A DNA stretch of 64,000 bases from Streptomyces sp. NBRC 109706. GTDB taxonomy: Bacteria; Actinomycetota; Actinomycetes; Streptomycetales; Streptomycetaceae. The position numbers and the translations under genes are program-made. Under the pieces are notes generated by a model. That model was not told the origin of the DNA and made no database searches. It saw nothing but the letters and a program-made list of their open reading frames with translations. The DNA lies in the NCBI RefSeq assembly GCF_000974485.1, contig NZ_BBOM01000010.1, positions 124,001 to 188,000 on the forward strand, given 5' to 3'. This document shows, one piece after another, positions 17,235 to 25,648 of this stretch; position 1 is the first letter of the stretch; the number at the start of each line of letters is the position of its first letter.

Positions 17235-18029
17235 TCAGCCGGTGGTGGGCGGGTCGGCGGGGGGCGCCGTGGTGAACGGGGTCGGGGCGAGATGGCGGAG
17301 CAGCGGCCCTTCGAGGTCCCCGGAGCGGGCCCATTCGACGAACCTGACGATCTCGCCGGAGACCGAACGCGAGGTCCGGTCGTTGAGCACATCGCGCCGC
17401 CCGCCGCGCACCTCGACGCTGGTGACGCGCGGCAGCCGGGTCCGCAGCCGGCGCAGCAACTCCCGGTCGGGGATGGGGTCCTGATCGCCCGTCAGCAGCA
17501 GCACCGGGGCCTGGATCGCCGCCAGTGCGGACGGGTCGTCGGGCGGGGCGACGGCCGGCGGATCGACCAGCGTTCCGCGCGAGACGCCGGGGTCGGCGTC
17601 GAGTTGGCCGGTGTATCCGGGGCAGCCGGCCCGCAGCTCCAGCTCGGCGGCCCAGTCCACCGGGGCCGGCAGGGCGCGGCGTCCCGGAGAGGAGAGGACC
17701 AGCGCCGTCAGCCGCTCCCCGAGGGGGTCGGCCAGCCGCAGCGCCAGGTTGGCCCCGGCGTCGTGTCCGACGAGTACGAGGTGGTCGTGGCCGGCGGCCG
17801 CGACGCCTGCCGCGATCTGTTCGGCGACCCCGGGGATGTCGGCCTCGTCGGCGGTGGGTTCGAGCACGGTGACGGCGAGCGTGTCGTAGGCGAGGCGGGC
17901 CCCGAGGCGTCGGTAGGACCGCGTCGTCTCCCCCCGGCCGGGGAGGACGACGACCGCGGTGCGGGCCCGCGCCTCGGCGCTCGGGTCCCACTGGTTGCGG
18001 ACAGGGAAGGGTGTGCTGCTGGTGGGCAT
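17235..18029 (-). CDS. Alpha/beta-hydrolase with Asp at the nucleophile elbow
   Basis: 264 aa from ATG 18029 with GAGGAG about nine bases upstream. The core AVVVLPGRGE gives the oxyanion loop. The elbow is VLVGHDAGANLAL (near residue 85-97), so the usual GxSxG Ser is Asp, as in haloalkane dehalogenases and epoxide hydrolases. APVLLLTGDQDP gives the second acidic region. A clear catalytic His near the C-terminus is not obvious. First structural gene of the minus-strand operon, 28 bases before the binding protein. It could hydrolyse an ester, thioester or halogenated group of the scavenged compound. Confidence 0.78.
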   Translation of the reverse strand: MPTSSTPFPVRNQWDPSAEARARTAVVVLPGRGETTRSYRRLGARLAYDTLAVTVLEPTADEADIPGVAEQIAAGVAAAGHDHLVLVGHDAGANLALRLADPLGERLTALVLSSPGRRALPAPVDWAAELELRAGCPGYTGQLDADPGVSRGTLVDPPAVAPPDDPSALAAIQAPVLLLTGDQDPIPDRELLRRLRTRLPRVTSVEVRGGRRDVLNDRTSRSVSGEIVRFVEWARSGDLEGPLLRHLAPTPFTTAPPADPPTTG

Positions 18030-18244
18030 GGGTGGTCTCCTCGCGCGGGAAGGACACCCGACGGCGTCCCCCCTGGGCGTGCGTGCGGAGCCGTCGTGAC
18101 AACGGGCGCATCGGAAAAGGGGAAGGGCTGATCGGCGAGCGATCAGTGGGAGATCAGCGAGCGATCAACACCGGTCGGAAACCGGGGGGATCGAGGGAAG
18201 AGCGCGCCGGGAGAGGGGCGCGGGCCGAACCGGCGGCGTGCCGT
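18030..18244 (-). other. 5-prime untranslated region between candidate leader peptide and operon
   Basis: 215 bases without a supported gene. It contains four loosely spaced copies of GATCAG/GATCGCTCG-like sequence (18127-18170, for example GCGAGCGATCAGTGGGAGATCAGCGAGCGATCA), which would form alternative stems in the transcript and might be part of an attenuator. I see no clear rho-independent terminator. Confidence 0.35.
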
Positions 18245-18313
18245 TCAGCGCCCGGTACAGGACCGGCGGAGAAGCCGGGACCGGGGGCTGTGCGCGGACC
18301 GGAAGGACAACAT
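18245..18313 (-). CDS. Candidate leader peptide (22 aa) for the minus-strand operon
   Basis: ATG at 18313 and TGA at 18247-18245 encode 22 residues, Arg- and Ser-rich, ending SCTGR. It starts nine bases after a good -10 (TATAGA), so the mRNA would be nearly leaderless. It shares its design with the 24-aa peptide at 2569-2643: promoter-proximal, basic, one Cys four residues from the end, and a Cys-x-Gly-Arg stop. It does not match the LTxRRxVD core, so the assignment rests on position and layout only. Confidence 0.4.
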   Translation of the reverse strand: MLSFRSAHSPRSRLLRRSCTGR

Positions 18314-18350
18314 GGAAAGGAATCTATACATGTTGTCCGGTGAAGGTCAA
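18305..18350 (-). promoter_or_regulatory. Minus-strand promoter with perfect 10-bp inverted repeat
   Basis: On the minus strand TTGACC (18350-18345), 16 bases, TATAGA (18328-18323) is a strong sigma-70-like promoter. A perfect repeat GGACAACATG (18305-18314) and CATGTTGTCC (18329-18338), 14 bases apart, flanks the -10 and covers the leader ATG. It is well placed for a repressor; the operon's own GntR protein is the obvious candidate. Confidence 0.65.
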
Positions 18351-18440
18351 CGGGCTCCGGGTCGCCCCCTGCGTGATCCACGTCCCGAACTCCGCCCACC
18401 GGCATGCCGGTTCTCGTTTCGCCGGTTTCTGACCGATCCG

Positions 18441-18469
18441 TTGACGCTCCCCCGGCGGGGCCCTAATCT
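18441..18469 (+). promoter_or_regulatory. Xylanase promoter
   Basis: TTGACG (18441-18446), 17 bases, TAATCT (18464-18469). Transcription would begin near 18476, about 60 bases before the xylanase ATG. Confidence 0.6.
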
Positions 18470-18496
18470 CCGTGCTCTCACTTCCGGGAATCTTCC

Positions 18497-18507
18497 GGAA
18501 ATTTTCG
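18497..18507 (+). promoter_or_regulatory. XlnR-like palindromic operator of the xylanase gene
   Basis: GGAAATTTTCG matches the palindrome GAAA-N-TTTC known from Streptomyces xylanase promoters (consensus cGAAASTTTCg), with T at the centre. It lies about 20 bases after the predicted transcription start and 31 bases before the ATG, where a bound repressor would block elongation. Confidence 0.55.
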
Positions 18508-18537
18508 GAGCCGTCTATGTCACCCGAGGGACCTCCC

Positions 18538-19695
18538 ATGAGATCCGTCCGTTCCGTCATCCTGATGTTCGCCACCGCGGCCCTGGCCGTTCCGCTGGCC
18601 GCGACGCCGGCCGCCGCCGCGCCTTCGGCCGGGGAGTCCGGGGAGTGGGGCGCCGCCGCGTCGCACGGCTTCGGCAACCGGACCGACAGCCTGCGTCGGG
18701 CCGCCCCCGAGGGCTTTTATATGGGCACCGCCGTGGCCGGCGGCGGCCACCACCTGGAGCAGGACTACCCGGACCCCTTCACCCATGACAGGGAGTACCG
18801 GAAAATTCTCGGTAAGCAGTTCAGCTCGCTCTCCGCCGAGAACCAGATGAAGTGGGAGTTCATCCACCCGGAGGCCGACCGCTACGACTTCGGGGCAGCC
18901 GACGCCATCGTCGAGTTCGCCGACCGCAACGACCAGGTGGTGCGCGGGCACACCCTGCTCTGGCACAGCCAGAACCCCGCATGGCTGGAGGAGGGCGACT
19001 TCACCGACGAGGAGCTGCGCGCCGTCCTGCGCGAGCACATCACCACCGTCGTCGGCCGCTACGCCGGACGGATCCAACAGTGGGACGTGGCCAACGAGAT
19101 ATTCGACGACCAGGGCGCGCTGCGCACCGAGGAGAACATCTGGATCCGGGAACTCGGCCCGGACATCGTCGCGGACGCCTTCCGTTGGGCCCATGAGGCC
19201 GATCCGGAGGCGCGGTTGTTCTTCAACGACTACGGGGTGGAGAGCGACAACGCCAAGAGCGACGCCTACCACGCACTCGCCCGGGAACTGCTCGCCGAGG
19301 GCGTGCCCGTGCACGGCTTCTCCGTGCAGGGCCATCTGAGCCTGCGGTACGGCTTCCCCGGCGATCTCGAACAGAATCTGACCCGGTTCGCCGATCTGGG
19401 CCTGGAGACCGCCATCACCGAGCTGGACGTCCGGATGGACCTGCCGGCGGACGGCCAACCGTCCGACGAGCAGCTGCGGCAGCAGGCCGACTACTACCAG
19501 CGGGCGCTCGCCGCCTGTCTGGCCGTCGAGGGCTGCGACTCGTTCACCATCTGGGGCTTCACCGACAAGTACTCCTGGGTGCCGGTGTTCTTCGAGGGCG
19601 AGGGCTCGGCCACCGTGATGACCGAGGACTTCGCCCGCAAGCCGGCCTATTTCGCGCTGCGTTCCACCCTGCGGGACGCCGCCGGCCGCTGCTGA
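18538..19695 (+). CDS. Secreted GH10 endo-1,4-beta-xylanase
   Basis: 385 aa; ATG 18538 has GAGGGACC upstream and is preferred over ATG 18517. Signal peptide with an Ala-rich end (ATPAAAAP, about residues 22-29). The GH10 barrel contains SSLSAENQMKWE, VRGHTLLWHSQNPAW, acid/base Glu in WDVANE near residue 187 and nucleophile Glu in ITELDV near residue 294. WDVANEIF replaces the more common WDVVNE. It ends at the catalytic domain, without a carbohydrate-binding module. Cleaves internal xylan bonds outside the cell. Likely xylan/xylose controlled through the operator at 18497. Confidence 0.93.
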   Translation: MRSVRSVILMFATAALAVPLAATPAAAAPSAGESGEWGAAASHGFGNRTDSLRRAAPEGFYMGTAVAGGGHHLEQDYPDPFTHDREYRKILGKQFSSLSAENQMKWEFIHPEADRYDFGAADAIVEFADRNDQVVRGHTLLWHSQNPAWLEEGDFTDEELRAVLREHITTVVGRYAGRIQQWDVANEIFDDQGALRTEENIWIRELGPDIVADAFRWAHEADPEARLFFNDYGVESDNAKSDAYHALARELLAEGVPVHGFSVQGHLSLRYGFPGDLEQNLTRFADLGLETAITELDVRMDLPADGQPSDEQLRQQADYYQRALAACLAVEGCDSFTIWGFTDKYSWVPVFFEGEGSATVMTEDFARKPAYFALRSTLRDAAGRC

Positions 19696-19704
19696 GACCC
19701 CAGG

Positions 19705-19724
19705 CGCCGACCTTCGGTTCGGCG
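19705..19724. terminator. Bidirectional hairpin between convergent xylanase and sigma-factor genes
   Basis: CGCCGACC, TTCG tetraloop, GTTCGGCG with one mismatch, in the 75-base gap between two convergent genes. No T-run, common in high-GC actinomycetes. Confidence 0.5.
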
Positions 19725-19770
19725 GGCGGGGTGGGGGCCCGTGCCTGAACGGCCCCGCCCCGTCCGCCGC

Positions 19771-20679
19771 TCAGCCGAAGGCGCCGAGCTTGTCCGGGTT
19801 GATCACGTGATGGATGGTGTGGACGCGCCCCTCGGGGCCCAGCACGACGGCGATCAGCCCCCAGGGGCGCCCGCCGGCCGAAAGCAGCGCCGCCGGCTCC
19901 CCGTTGACCTCCAGATGCCGGGTGCTCAGCCCGGCCGGAAGGCGCCGGGCGGTGGCGGCGACCAGCCGGAGGAACTTGTCCCGGCCCTCGATCACCCGCA
20001 GCGCGGTACGGGTCTTTCCGCCGCCGTCGCTGCACAGCCGCACATCGGGCGCGAGGATCTCCATCAGCGCGTCCAGATCGGCCCCGATGGCCGCCGCCAG
20101 AAAGCGTTCGGTGGCGGCCCGCACATCGTCGGAGTCCGAGGCATAGCGCGGACGGCGGCCGCGCACCCGTTTCCTCGCCCGGTGCGCCAACTGCCGTACC
20201 GCGTCGTTGGTCCGGTCCAGCATGTCGGCGATCTCGGTGTACTCGTAGCCGAACGCCTCGCGGAGCACGAACACCGCGCGCTCCAGCGGGGAAAGCGTCT
20301 CCAGCACGACCAGCATCGCGAACGAGACATGCTCGCTGCGCAGCGCGCTGTCCTCCGACGCCCCCTCGGTGACGACCGGCTCGGGCAGCCAGGTGCCCAC
20401 ATACCGCGCCCGTCTGAGCTGTTCGTCGCGCAGGCACCACAGCGCGCGGTTCACCGCGATCCGCACCAGATAGGCACGTTCGTTGACGATCTCCTCGCGT
20501 CGCACCCCGGCCCAGGACAGCCAGGCGTCCTGGAGGACGTCCTCCGTGTCGGCGACGGTCCCGAGCAGGTTGTAGACCAGGCCGAACAGCAGGTCCCGGT
20601 GCTGGTCGAAGGCGTCGCCCGCCGCTCCGTCGGCCGTCTCGCGACCGACCGGCACCGCCGTCGACACACTCGTGTCCAT
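19771..20679 (-). CDS. ECF41-family sigma factor with C-terminal SnoaL-like domain
   Basis: 302 aa from ATG 20679 with GAGGGGAC upstream. Sigma2 (DQHRDLLFGLVYNLLGTVADTEDVLQDAWL) and sigma4 (LSPLERAVFVLREAFGYEYTEIA, read in parts) are followed by a SnoaL-like domain from about residue 185. That domain contains the two ECF41 signatures DGGGK (near 220) and NPDKL at the C-terminus. In this family the extension controls polymerase activity and replaces a separate anti-sigma factor. It is divergent from an MMPL exporter. Most ECF41 genes instead sit beside a COE-type oxidoreductase or decarboxylase, so this exporter may be its local target. Confidence 0.9.
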   Translation of the reverse strand: MDTSVSTAVPVGRETADGAAGDAFDQHRDLLFGLVYNLLGTVADTEDVLQDAWLSWAGVRREEIVNERAYLVRIAVNRALWCLRDEQLRRARYVGTWLPEPVVTEGASEDSALRSEHVSFAMLVVLETLSPLERAVFVLREAFGYEYTEIADMLDRTNDAVRQLAHRARKRVRGRRPRYASDSDDVRAATERFLAAAIGADLDALMEILAPDVRLCSDGGGKTRTALRVIEGRDKFLRLVAATARRLPAGLSTRHLEVNGEPAALLSAGGRPWGLIAVVLGPEGRVHTIHHVINPDKLGAFG

Positions 20680-20866
20680 CGCGCGCGTCCCCTCCCTCGT
20701 CCGCAGCGGTCTCGGCACCCGCGCCCCCGAGCATAGGTTCGCGACAGACAGTCAGTTGTGAGCTGCGTCTCACTATCCCCGGTGATGTCACAGACGGAGG
20801 TCCCGCACTCTCTCATCCTCGCCGGTCGTCCGGCCGGCGTCGGGACAAGAGAGGAGCGGGGCAGGC

Positions 20867-23107
20867 ATGTTGGCGAGGCTGGCAGGGCTGATCTGGCGTC
20901 GGAGCAGAGCCGTACTCGTGGTCGCCGCACTGCTCGCGGTGGTGGGCGGGGCACTGAGCGCGACGCTGTTCGACAAGCTGACCGCGGGCGGGCTGACGGA
21001 CACCGGTGCGGAGTCGGGGCAGGCGGCACGGATCCTTCATGAGGCGGGCCAGGGCGCCCCCAACCTGACGCTTCTGGTGACCACCGAACAGGGCGTGGAC
21101 GATCCGGGTGCCGTCGCCGCCGGGACGCTGCTGACCCAGCGGCTCGCCGAGGAGCCCGGGGTGCGGGCCGTCTCCTCGTACTGGTCCGCCGGCCGGCTGC
21201 CGCAGCTCCGCAGCGAGGACGAACGCCAGGCACTGGTCATCGCCACCATCACGGGCGACGAGACGACGGTGGGCGAACGCCTCGACGAACTGCTGCCGGA
21301 GTACGACGGCGAGCACGACGGCCTCGAAGTCGCCGTGGGCGGCATGGCGATGTTCGACAAGGAGTCCGCGACGCTCAGCCAGGAGGACGCCACCAAGGGA
21401 GAGATGATCGCCCTCCCCCTGACGTTGGTGATCCTGGTGCTGGTCTTCGGCAGCATCGTCTCGGCCGTGCTGCCGCTGATCGTCGCCGTCTTCTCGCTGC
21501 TGGTCGGCATGGGCGTCATGTGGGTGCTGGCGAGCGTGACCGATCTGTCGGTCTTCGCCATCAGCGTGGTCACCCTGCTGGGGCTCGGCCTGGCCATCGA
21601 CTACTGCCTGCTGATGGTCAACCGCTATCGGGAGGAGCTTCGTTCGGGCACCCCCGAGCAGGCGCTGCGCACCACCATGGTGACCGCCGGGCGCACCGTT
21701 TCCTTCTCGGCCGTGACCGTCGCCGTGGTCCTGGCCGGGCTGCTGTTCTTCCCGCTGCAGGCGGTGCGCTCGCTGGCGTACGGCGGCATCATCACGGCGC
21801 TGCTCTCGGCGGTCGCCGCGCTGACCGTGCTGCCCGCCCTCTTCGTGGTGCTCGGCCCGCGCATCGAGAAGGGCCGGATCCTGCGCCGGCGCGCCGCCGC
21901 GCACGCCGGGACCAGCACGGAGAACGGGTTCTGGCACCGCCTCGCCGTCCTGGTGATGCGCCGCCCGCTGCCCGTCGCCACCCTGGCCGTGGTGGTGCTG
22001 CTGCTGTTCGGCGCCCCCGTTCTCGGCATGAACCTGGGGATGCCGGACGAGCGCAGCATGCCCGAATCGTCCCAGTCCCGGCAGGTCGCGACCGAGATCA
22101 AGGAGAGCTTCGACGCGGCGGAGCTCAACGCCGTGCAGGTGGTGGCCGGAGTCTCGCTGGGCGTGGGCGACACGGTCGAGGGCTACGCCCTGGACCTGTC
22201 CCGACTGCCGCACGCGGGCCGGGTGGACACCACGACGGGCTCCTATGTGGACGGCGAGCGGGTGCAGTCGGCGTCGGAGCTGCACCAGCGCTTCGCCATC
22301 AACAACACGGCGTACTTCTCGATCGTCCCCACGTCCGACTCCACGGCGGTGGCCGAGGAGCTGGTGGGCGAGGTGCGTTCCGTCGAGGCGCCCTTCCCCA
22401 CCCTGATCGGCGGCACGGCGGCGGTGAACGAGGACACCACCGACGCGTTGAGCAACCGGCTGCCCTACGCCCTGGCCGCCGTCGGGCTCGCCATGGTCGT
22501 GCTGCTCTTCCTCCTCACCGGCAGCGTGCTGCTGCCGCTGCTCGCCCTGCTGCTGAGCGGGTTGAGCCTGACGGCCAGCTTCGGCGCGCTCGTCTGGATC
22601 TTCCAGGACGGCCATCTCGCGTTCCTCTTCGGCGACTTCACGGTGACCGGCTCGATCGCCTCGATCGTTCCGGTGATGCTCTTCGCCCTGGCCTTCGGAC
22701 TCGCCATGGACTACCAGGTGTTCATGCTGGCCCGGATCAGGGAGGAGTACGAACGCACCGGATCCGGAACCACCGCCGTGGCCGTGGGACTTGAGCGCGT
22801 CGGCCGGATGGTCACCGCGGCCGCCGTGCTCATCTCCGTCGTCTTCATGGCGTTCCTGGTCTCGGACATCACCTTTGTCAAGGCGTACGGTGTCGGCCTG
22901 CCGCTGGCCGTGCTGATGGACGCGACGATCATCCGGGGGGCGCTGCTGCCCGCCGCGATGCGGCTGGGCGGCGACGCCATGTGGTGGGCCCCGGAGCGGC
23001 TGCGCCGGCTGCACGACCGGTTCGGCATCAGGGAGTCGGGGGAGCCGAACGGGCCTGCGGCGCCGGAGGAGGACCCGGCGACGACCACCAGGCACCAGTT
23101 CATCTGA
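20867..23107 (+). CDS. MMPL/RND-family membrane transporter
   Basis: 746 aa, ATG with GAGGAG about ten bases upstream. Two repeats, each with a large extracytoplasmic loop and a membrane bundle. The conserved proton-relay sequences are GLGLAIDYCLLMVNRYREEL (about 238-257) and AFGLAMDYQVFMLARIREEY (about 608-627). Length is normal for actinomycete MMPL proteins (ActII-3 type), which export lipids, polyketides or drugs using proton motive force. It is divergent from an ECF41 sigma factor and upstream of the orphan biosynthetic cluster, so it may export that product (inference). Confidence 0.92.
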   Translation: MLARLAGLIWRRSRAVLVVAALLAVVGGALSATLFDKLTAGGLTDTGAESGQAARILHEAGQGAPNLTLLVTTEQGVDDPGAVAAGTLLTQRLAEEPGVRAVSSYWSAGRLPQLRSEDERQALVIATITGDETTVGERLDELLPEYDGEHDGLEVAVGGMAMFDKESATLSQEDATKGEMIALPLTLVILVLVFGSIVSAVLPLIVAVFSLLVGMGVMWVLASVTDLSVFAISVVTLLGLGLAIDYCLLMVNRYREELRSGTPEQALRTTMVTAGRTVSFSAVTVAVVLAGLLFFPLQAVRSLAYGGIITALLSAVAALTVLPALFVVLGPRIEKGRILRRRAAAHAGTSTENGFWHRLAVLVMRRPLPVATLAVVVLLLFGAPVLGMNLGMPDERSMPESSQSRQVATEIKESFDAAELNAVQVVAGVSLGVGDTVEGYALDLSRLPHAGRVDTTTGSYVDGERVQSASELHQRFAINNTAYFSIVPTSDSTAVAEELVGEVRSVEAPFPTLIGGTAAVNEDTTDALSNRLPYALAAVGLAMVVLLFLLTGSVLLPLLALLLSGLSLTASFGALVWIFQDGHLAFLFGDFTVTGSIASIVPVMLFALAFGLAMDYQVFMLARIREEYERTGSGTTAVAVGLERVGRMVTAAAVLISVVFMAFLVSDITFVKAYGVGLPLAVLMDATIIRGALLPAAMRLGGDAMWWAPERLRRLHDRFGIRESGEPNGPAAPEEDPATTTRHQFI

Positions 23108-23120
23108 GGCCCGTCGGGGC

Positions 23121-23153
23121 GGCCGCCCCCTTGTCGGGGCAAGGGGGCCGGCC
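23121..23153 (+). terminator. Terminator hairpin after the MMPL gene
   Basis: CCCCCTTG (23126-23133), loop TCGGGG, CAAGGGGG (23140-23147), extended by GGCCG/CGGCC arms. A strong GC stem starting 14 bases after the stop, with no T-run. Confidence 0.6.
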
Positions 23154-23361
23154 GCCCGGCCGCATGACAGGTTGCTGTTGATGGGGCGTCAACTGTCGCC
23201 TACAAGCCCCTGCTATAGCGGTGTCGCGGAGGGCGTTTCTAGGGTGACGGACCGGCGGCCCCTGTGCGCTGCCGAGTCTGGCTCCCACCGGCTCCCCCTG
23301 GCCGAGGGATCGAGTGACCGCGATCGAGCGATATCGCGGACGACCGAGGACGGACACGCCC

Positions 23362-25395
23362 ATGAACGAGGTCGGGAGAGCCGAGCCGGAGCAGCGCCTG
23401 CGGGTCTGCGTCATCGGTATGGGCCCACGCGGCCTGTCGGTCCTGGAGCGGATCTGCGCCAACGCCCGGCACGAGGCGCCTCCCGGCGGGGTGACCGTGC
23501 ATGTCGTCGACCCCCATCCGCCGGGCGCCGGGCAGGTCTGGCGGGTCGACCAGTCGCGCCGGCTGTTGATGAACACGGTGGCCAGCCAGGTGTCGGCGTT
23601 CACCGACGAGACCGTCGTGATGGAGGGACCGCTGGAGCCGGGACCCAGCCTGTACGAGTGGGCCGCCGGGCTGCTGGAACCGCGCGAGGACGTGGGCCTC
23701 GACGGCGAACTGCTGCGCGAGGCCAGGGAACTCGGCCCGGACGACTACCCCAGCCGGGCGCTGTGCGGGGCCTACTACCGCTGGGTGTTCGCGCGGATCG
23801 TGGACAAGGCACCGCGCCGGGTGCGGATCGACGTCCACCGGCAGCGGGCCGTCGCCCTGTCCGACGAGCCCGGCCCAGGGCCCCGGCAGCGGGTGCGGCT
23901 GGCGGACGGCCGGACCCTGGAGGAACTGCACGCGGTGGTGCTGACCCAGGGGCATCTGCCGCTGCTGCCGGAGCCGGAGGAGTCCGCCCTGGCCGGCTTC
24001 GCCGCCACCCACCGCCTGCGGTACACGCCCCCGGCCAACCCCGCCGATCTGGATCCGTCCGCCGTCCCCGCCGGGGAACCGGTGCTGCTGCGGGGCCTTG
24101 GCCTGAACTTCTTCGACCATATGGCGCTCCTCACCGAGGGCAGGGGCGGTCGCTACCGGGACGCCGGCGGACGTCTCGTCTACGAGCCCTCCGGCGAGGA
24201 GCCGCTGCTCCACGCGGGCTCACGCGGCGGCATCCCCTACCACGCCAGGGGCGAGAACCAGAAGGGCGCCTACGGCCGCCACGAGCCGCTGCTGCTCACC
24301 GCCGAGCGGGCCCTGAAGCTGCGGGCCGGGACCGCGGCCGACGATGTGGGCCTGAACTTCCGCGAGACACTGTGGCCGCTGATCGCCACCGAGGTCGAAC
24401 TGGTCTACTACCAGGGGCTGTTGGCCGAGCGTGGCCGGCTCTCCGAGGTCGAGCGGTTCCGGGCCGACTACGCCGCCGCGCCCTTCGGCACCGGGGAACG
24501 TGACCGGGTGCTGGGCCGGTACGGCCTCGCGCCCGGGGACCGCTGGGACTGGGACGCGCTCACCCGCCCCTGGGGCGCGCGGACCTTCGCCGGCCCCGAG
24601 GAGTTCCACCGGTGGCTCCTGGGGTACCTGCGCGCGGACATCGCCGAGGCGCGCCGGGGGAACCTGGCCAGCCCCCGCAAGTCGGCGCTGGACGTGCTGC
24701 GCGATCTGCGCAACGAGATCCGGCTCGCCATCGACCACGGCGGGGTGTCGGGCGACTCCTACGAGCGGGACGTCGACGGCTGGTACACGCCGCTGAACGC
24801 GCTGCTGTCCATCGGGCCGCCGGTGCGTCGGGTGGCGGAGATGGCCGCGCTGATCGAGGCGGGGGTGCTGCGGGTGGTCGGCCCCGGGCTCCGGGTGACG
24901 GCCTCGGCCGCCACCGGCGAGTTCGTCGCGGACTCCCCGCTGGTGCCCGGCTCCCGGGTGCGCGCGCGGGTGTTGGTGGAGGCGCGGCTGCCCGTGGTGG
25001 ACCTGTCGCGGACGGCGGACCCGTTGCTGCGTCAGCTGCTCGAATCCGGCCGGTGCCGCCCGTACCGGATCCCGACCGAGGCCGGCGGGAGCTATCCGAC
25101 CGGCGGCCTCGATGTGACCGAGCGGCCCTATCACGTGGTGGACGCCGGGGGCCGCCCCCATCCACGGCGGTTCGCGCTGGGGGTGCCCACCGAGTCGGTG
25201 CACTGGGTGACGGCGGCCGGTATCCGTCCGGGCGTCGGCTCGGTGACGCTGACCGACTCCGACGCCGTCGCCCGCACCGTGCTCGGCCTGGCAACCGACG
25301 CAACGGCCGACGCAACGGCGGACGGGGAGGTGGCGGCGGAAACGGACCGGGAGTTGACAGGTGATTGTCATAGCCGCGGCGCATCTGCCACCTGA
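23362..25395 (+). CDS. FAD/NAD(P)-binding protein (NAD_binding_9-type)
   Basis: 677 aa from ATG 23362, with GAGGA 11 bases upstream; a GTG at 23314 is an alternative. The dinucleotide motif VCVIGMGPRGLSVLER begins near residue 15, and LLMNTVASQVSAFTDE and VVLTQGHLPLL follow, matching the large stand-alone FAD/NAD(P)-binding family often found in actinomycete biosynthetic and signalling clusters. GLGLNFFDHMALLTEGRGG (about 250) is a second conserved block. The chemistry is unknown; oxidation of an amine or alcohol is possible. The C-terminus has a DNA-level duplication (ATDATADATAD). It starts a gene group with an acyl ligase and a PaxB-like protein. Confidence 0.75.
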   Translation: MNEVGRAEPEQRLRVCVIGMGPRGLSVLERICANARHEAPPGGVTVHVVDPHPPGAGQVWRVDQSRRLLMNTVASQVSAFTDETVVMEGPLEPGPSLYEWAAGLLEPREDVGLDGELLREARELGPDDYPSRALCGAYYRWVFARIVDKAPRRVRIDVHRQRAVALSDEPGPGPRQRVRLADGRTLEELHAVVLTQGHLPLLPEPEESALAGFAATHRLRYTPPANPADLDPSAVPAGEPVLLRGLGLNFFDHMALLTEGRGGRYRDAGGRLVYEPSGEEPLLHAGSRGGIPYHARGENQKGAYGRHEPLLLTAERALKLRAGTAADDVGLNFRETLWPLIATEVELVYYQGLLAERGRLSEVERFRADYAAAPFGTGERDRVLGRYGLAPGDRWDWDALTRPWGARTFAGPEEFHRWLLGYLRADIAEARRGNLASPRKSALDVLRDLRNEIRLAIDHGGVSGDSYERDVDGWYTPLNALLSIGPPVRRVAEMAALIEAGVLRVVGPGLRVTASAATGEFVADSPLVPGSRVRARVLVEARLPVVDLSRTADPLLRQLLESGRCRPYRIPTEAGGSYPTGGLDVTERPYHVVDAGGRPHPRRFALGVPTESVHWVTAAGIRPGVGSVTLTDSDAVARTVLGLATDATADATADGEVAAETDRELTGDCHSRGASAT

Positions 25396-25648
25396 AGGAT
25401 TGCGGCCAGCCTGCCACGGGTGGAGCCGCTTCCGGGGACCCGAGGCGCAGGGACGCGCCGGTCCCCCGCGCACGCCCCACCTTCCCGGGAGCGGGGTCGG
25501 GGCTGTGCTCGGGGAGCGCGTCGACGCGGCCCGCGCGCGCTTCCGGGCGGGCCGCCCCGACCGAACGTGGGCAGGCGGTGCCGCGTTCCGTGATCGCCGA
25601 ACGGACCTTTCGTTCCAGCACATCGACGACTACGACCCAGGAGGGACC
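25396..25648 (+). other. Gene-free spacer before the ligase
   Basis: 253 bases. An open frame runs through it in frame with the ligase, but its composition is Pro/Arg-rich and lacks any domain, while a strong ribosome site precedes TTG 25649. I see no clear promoter or terminator. Confidence 0.4.

Noticed and set aside
20786..20830. Full ECF41 promoter (TGTCACA ... CGTC) before the MMPL gene
   Set aside because: TGTCACA is exact, but the nearest CGTC is 34 bases away instead of about 16, so it is not called as a promoter feature.
25361..25648. N-terminal extension of the acyl ligase from GTG 25361
   Set aside because: It adds 96 residues with no fold and the wrong amino-acid bias, while TTG 25649 has an AGGAGG-type site directly before it.
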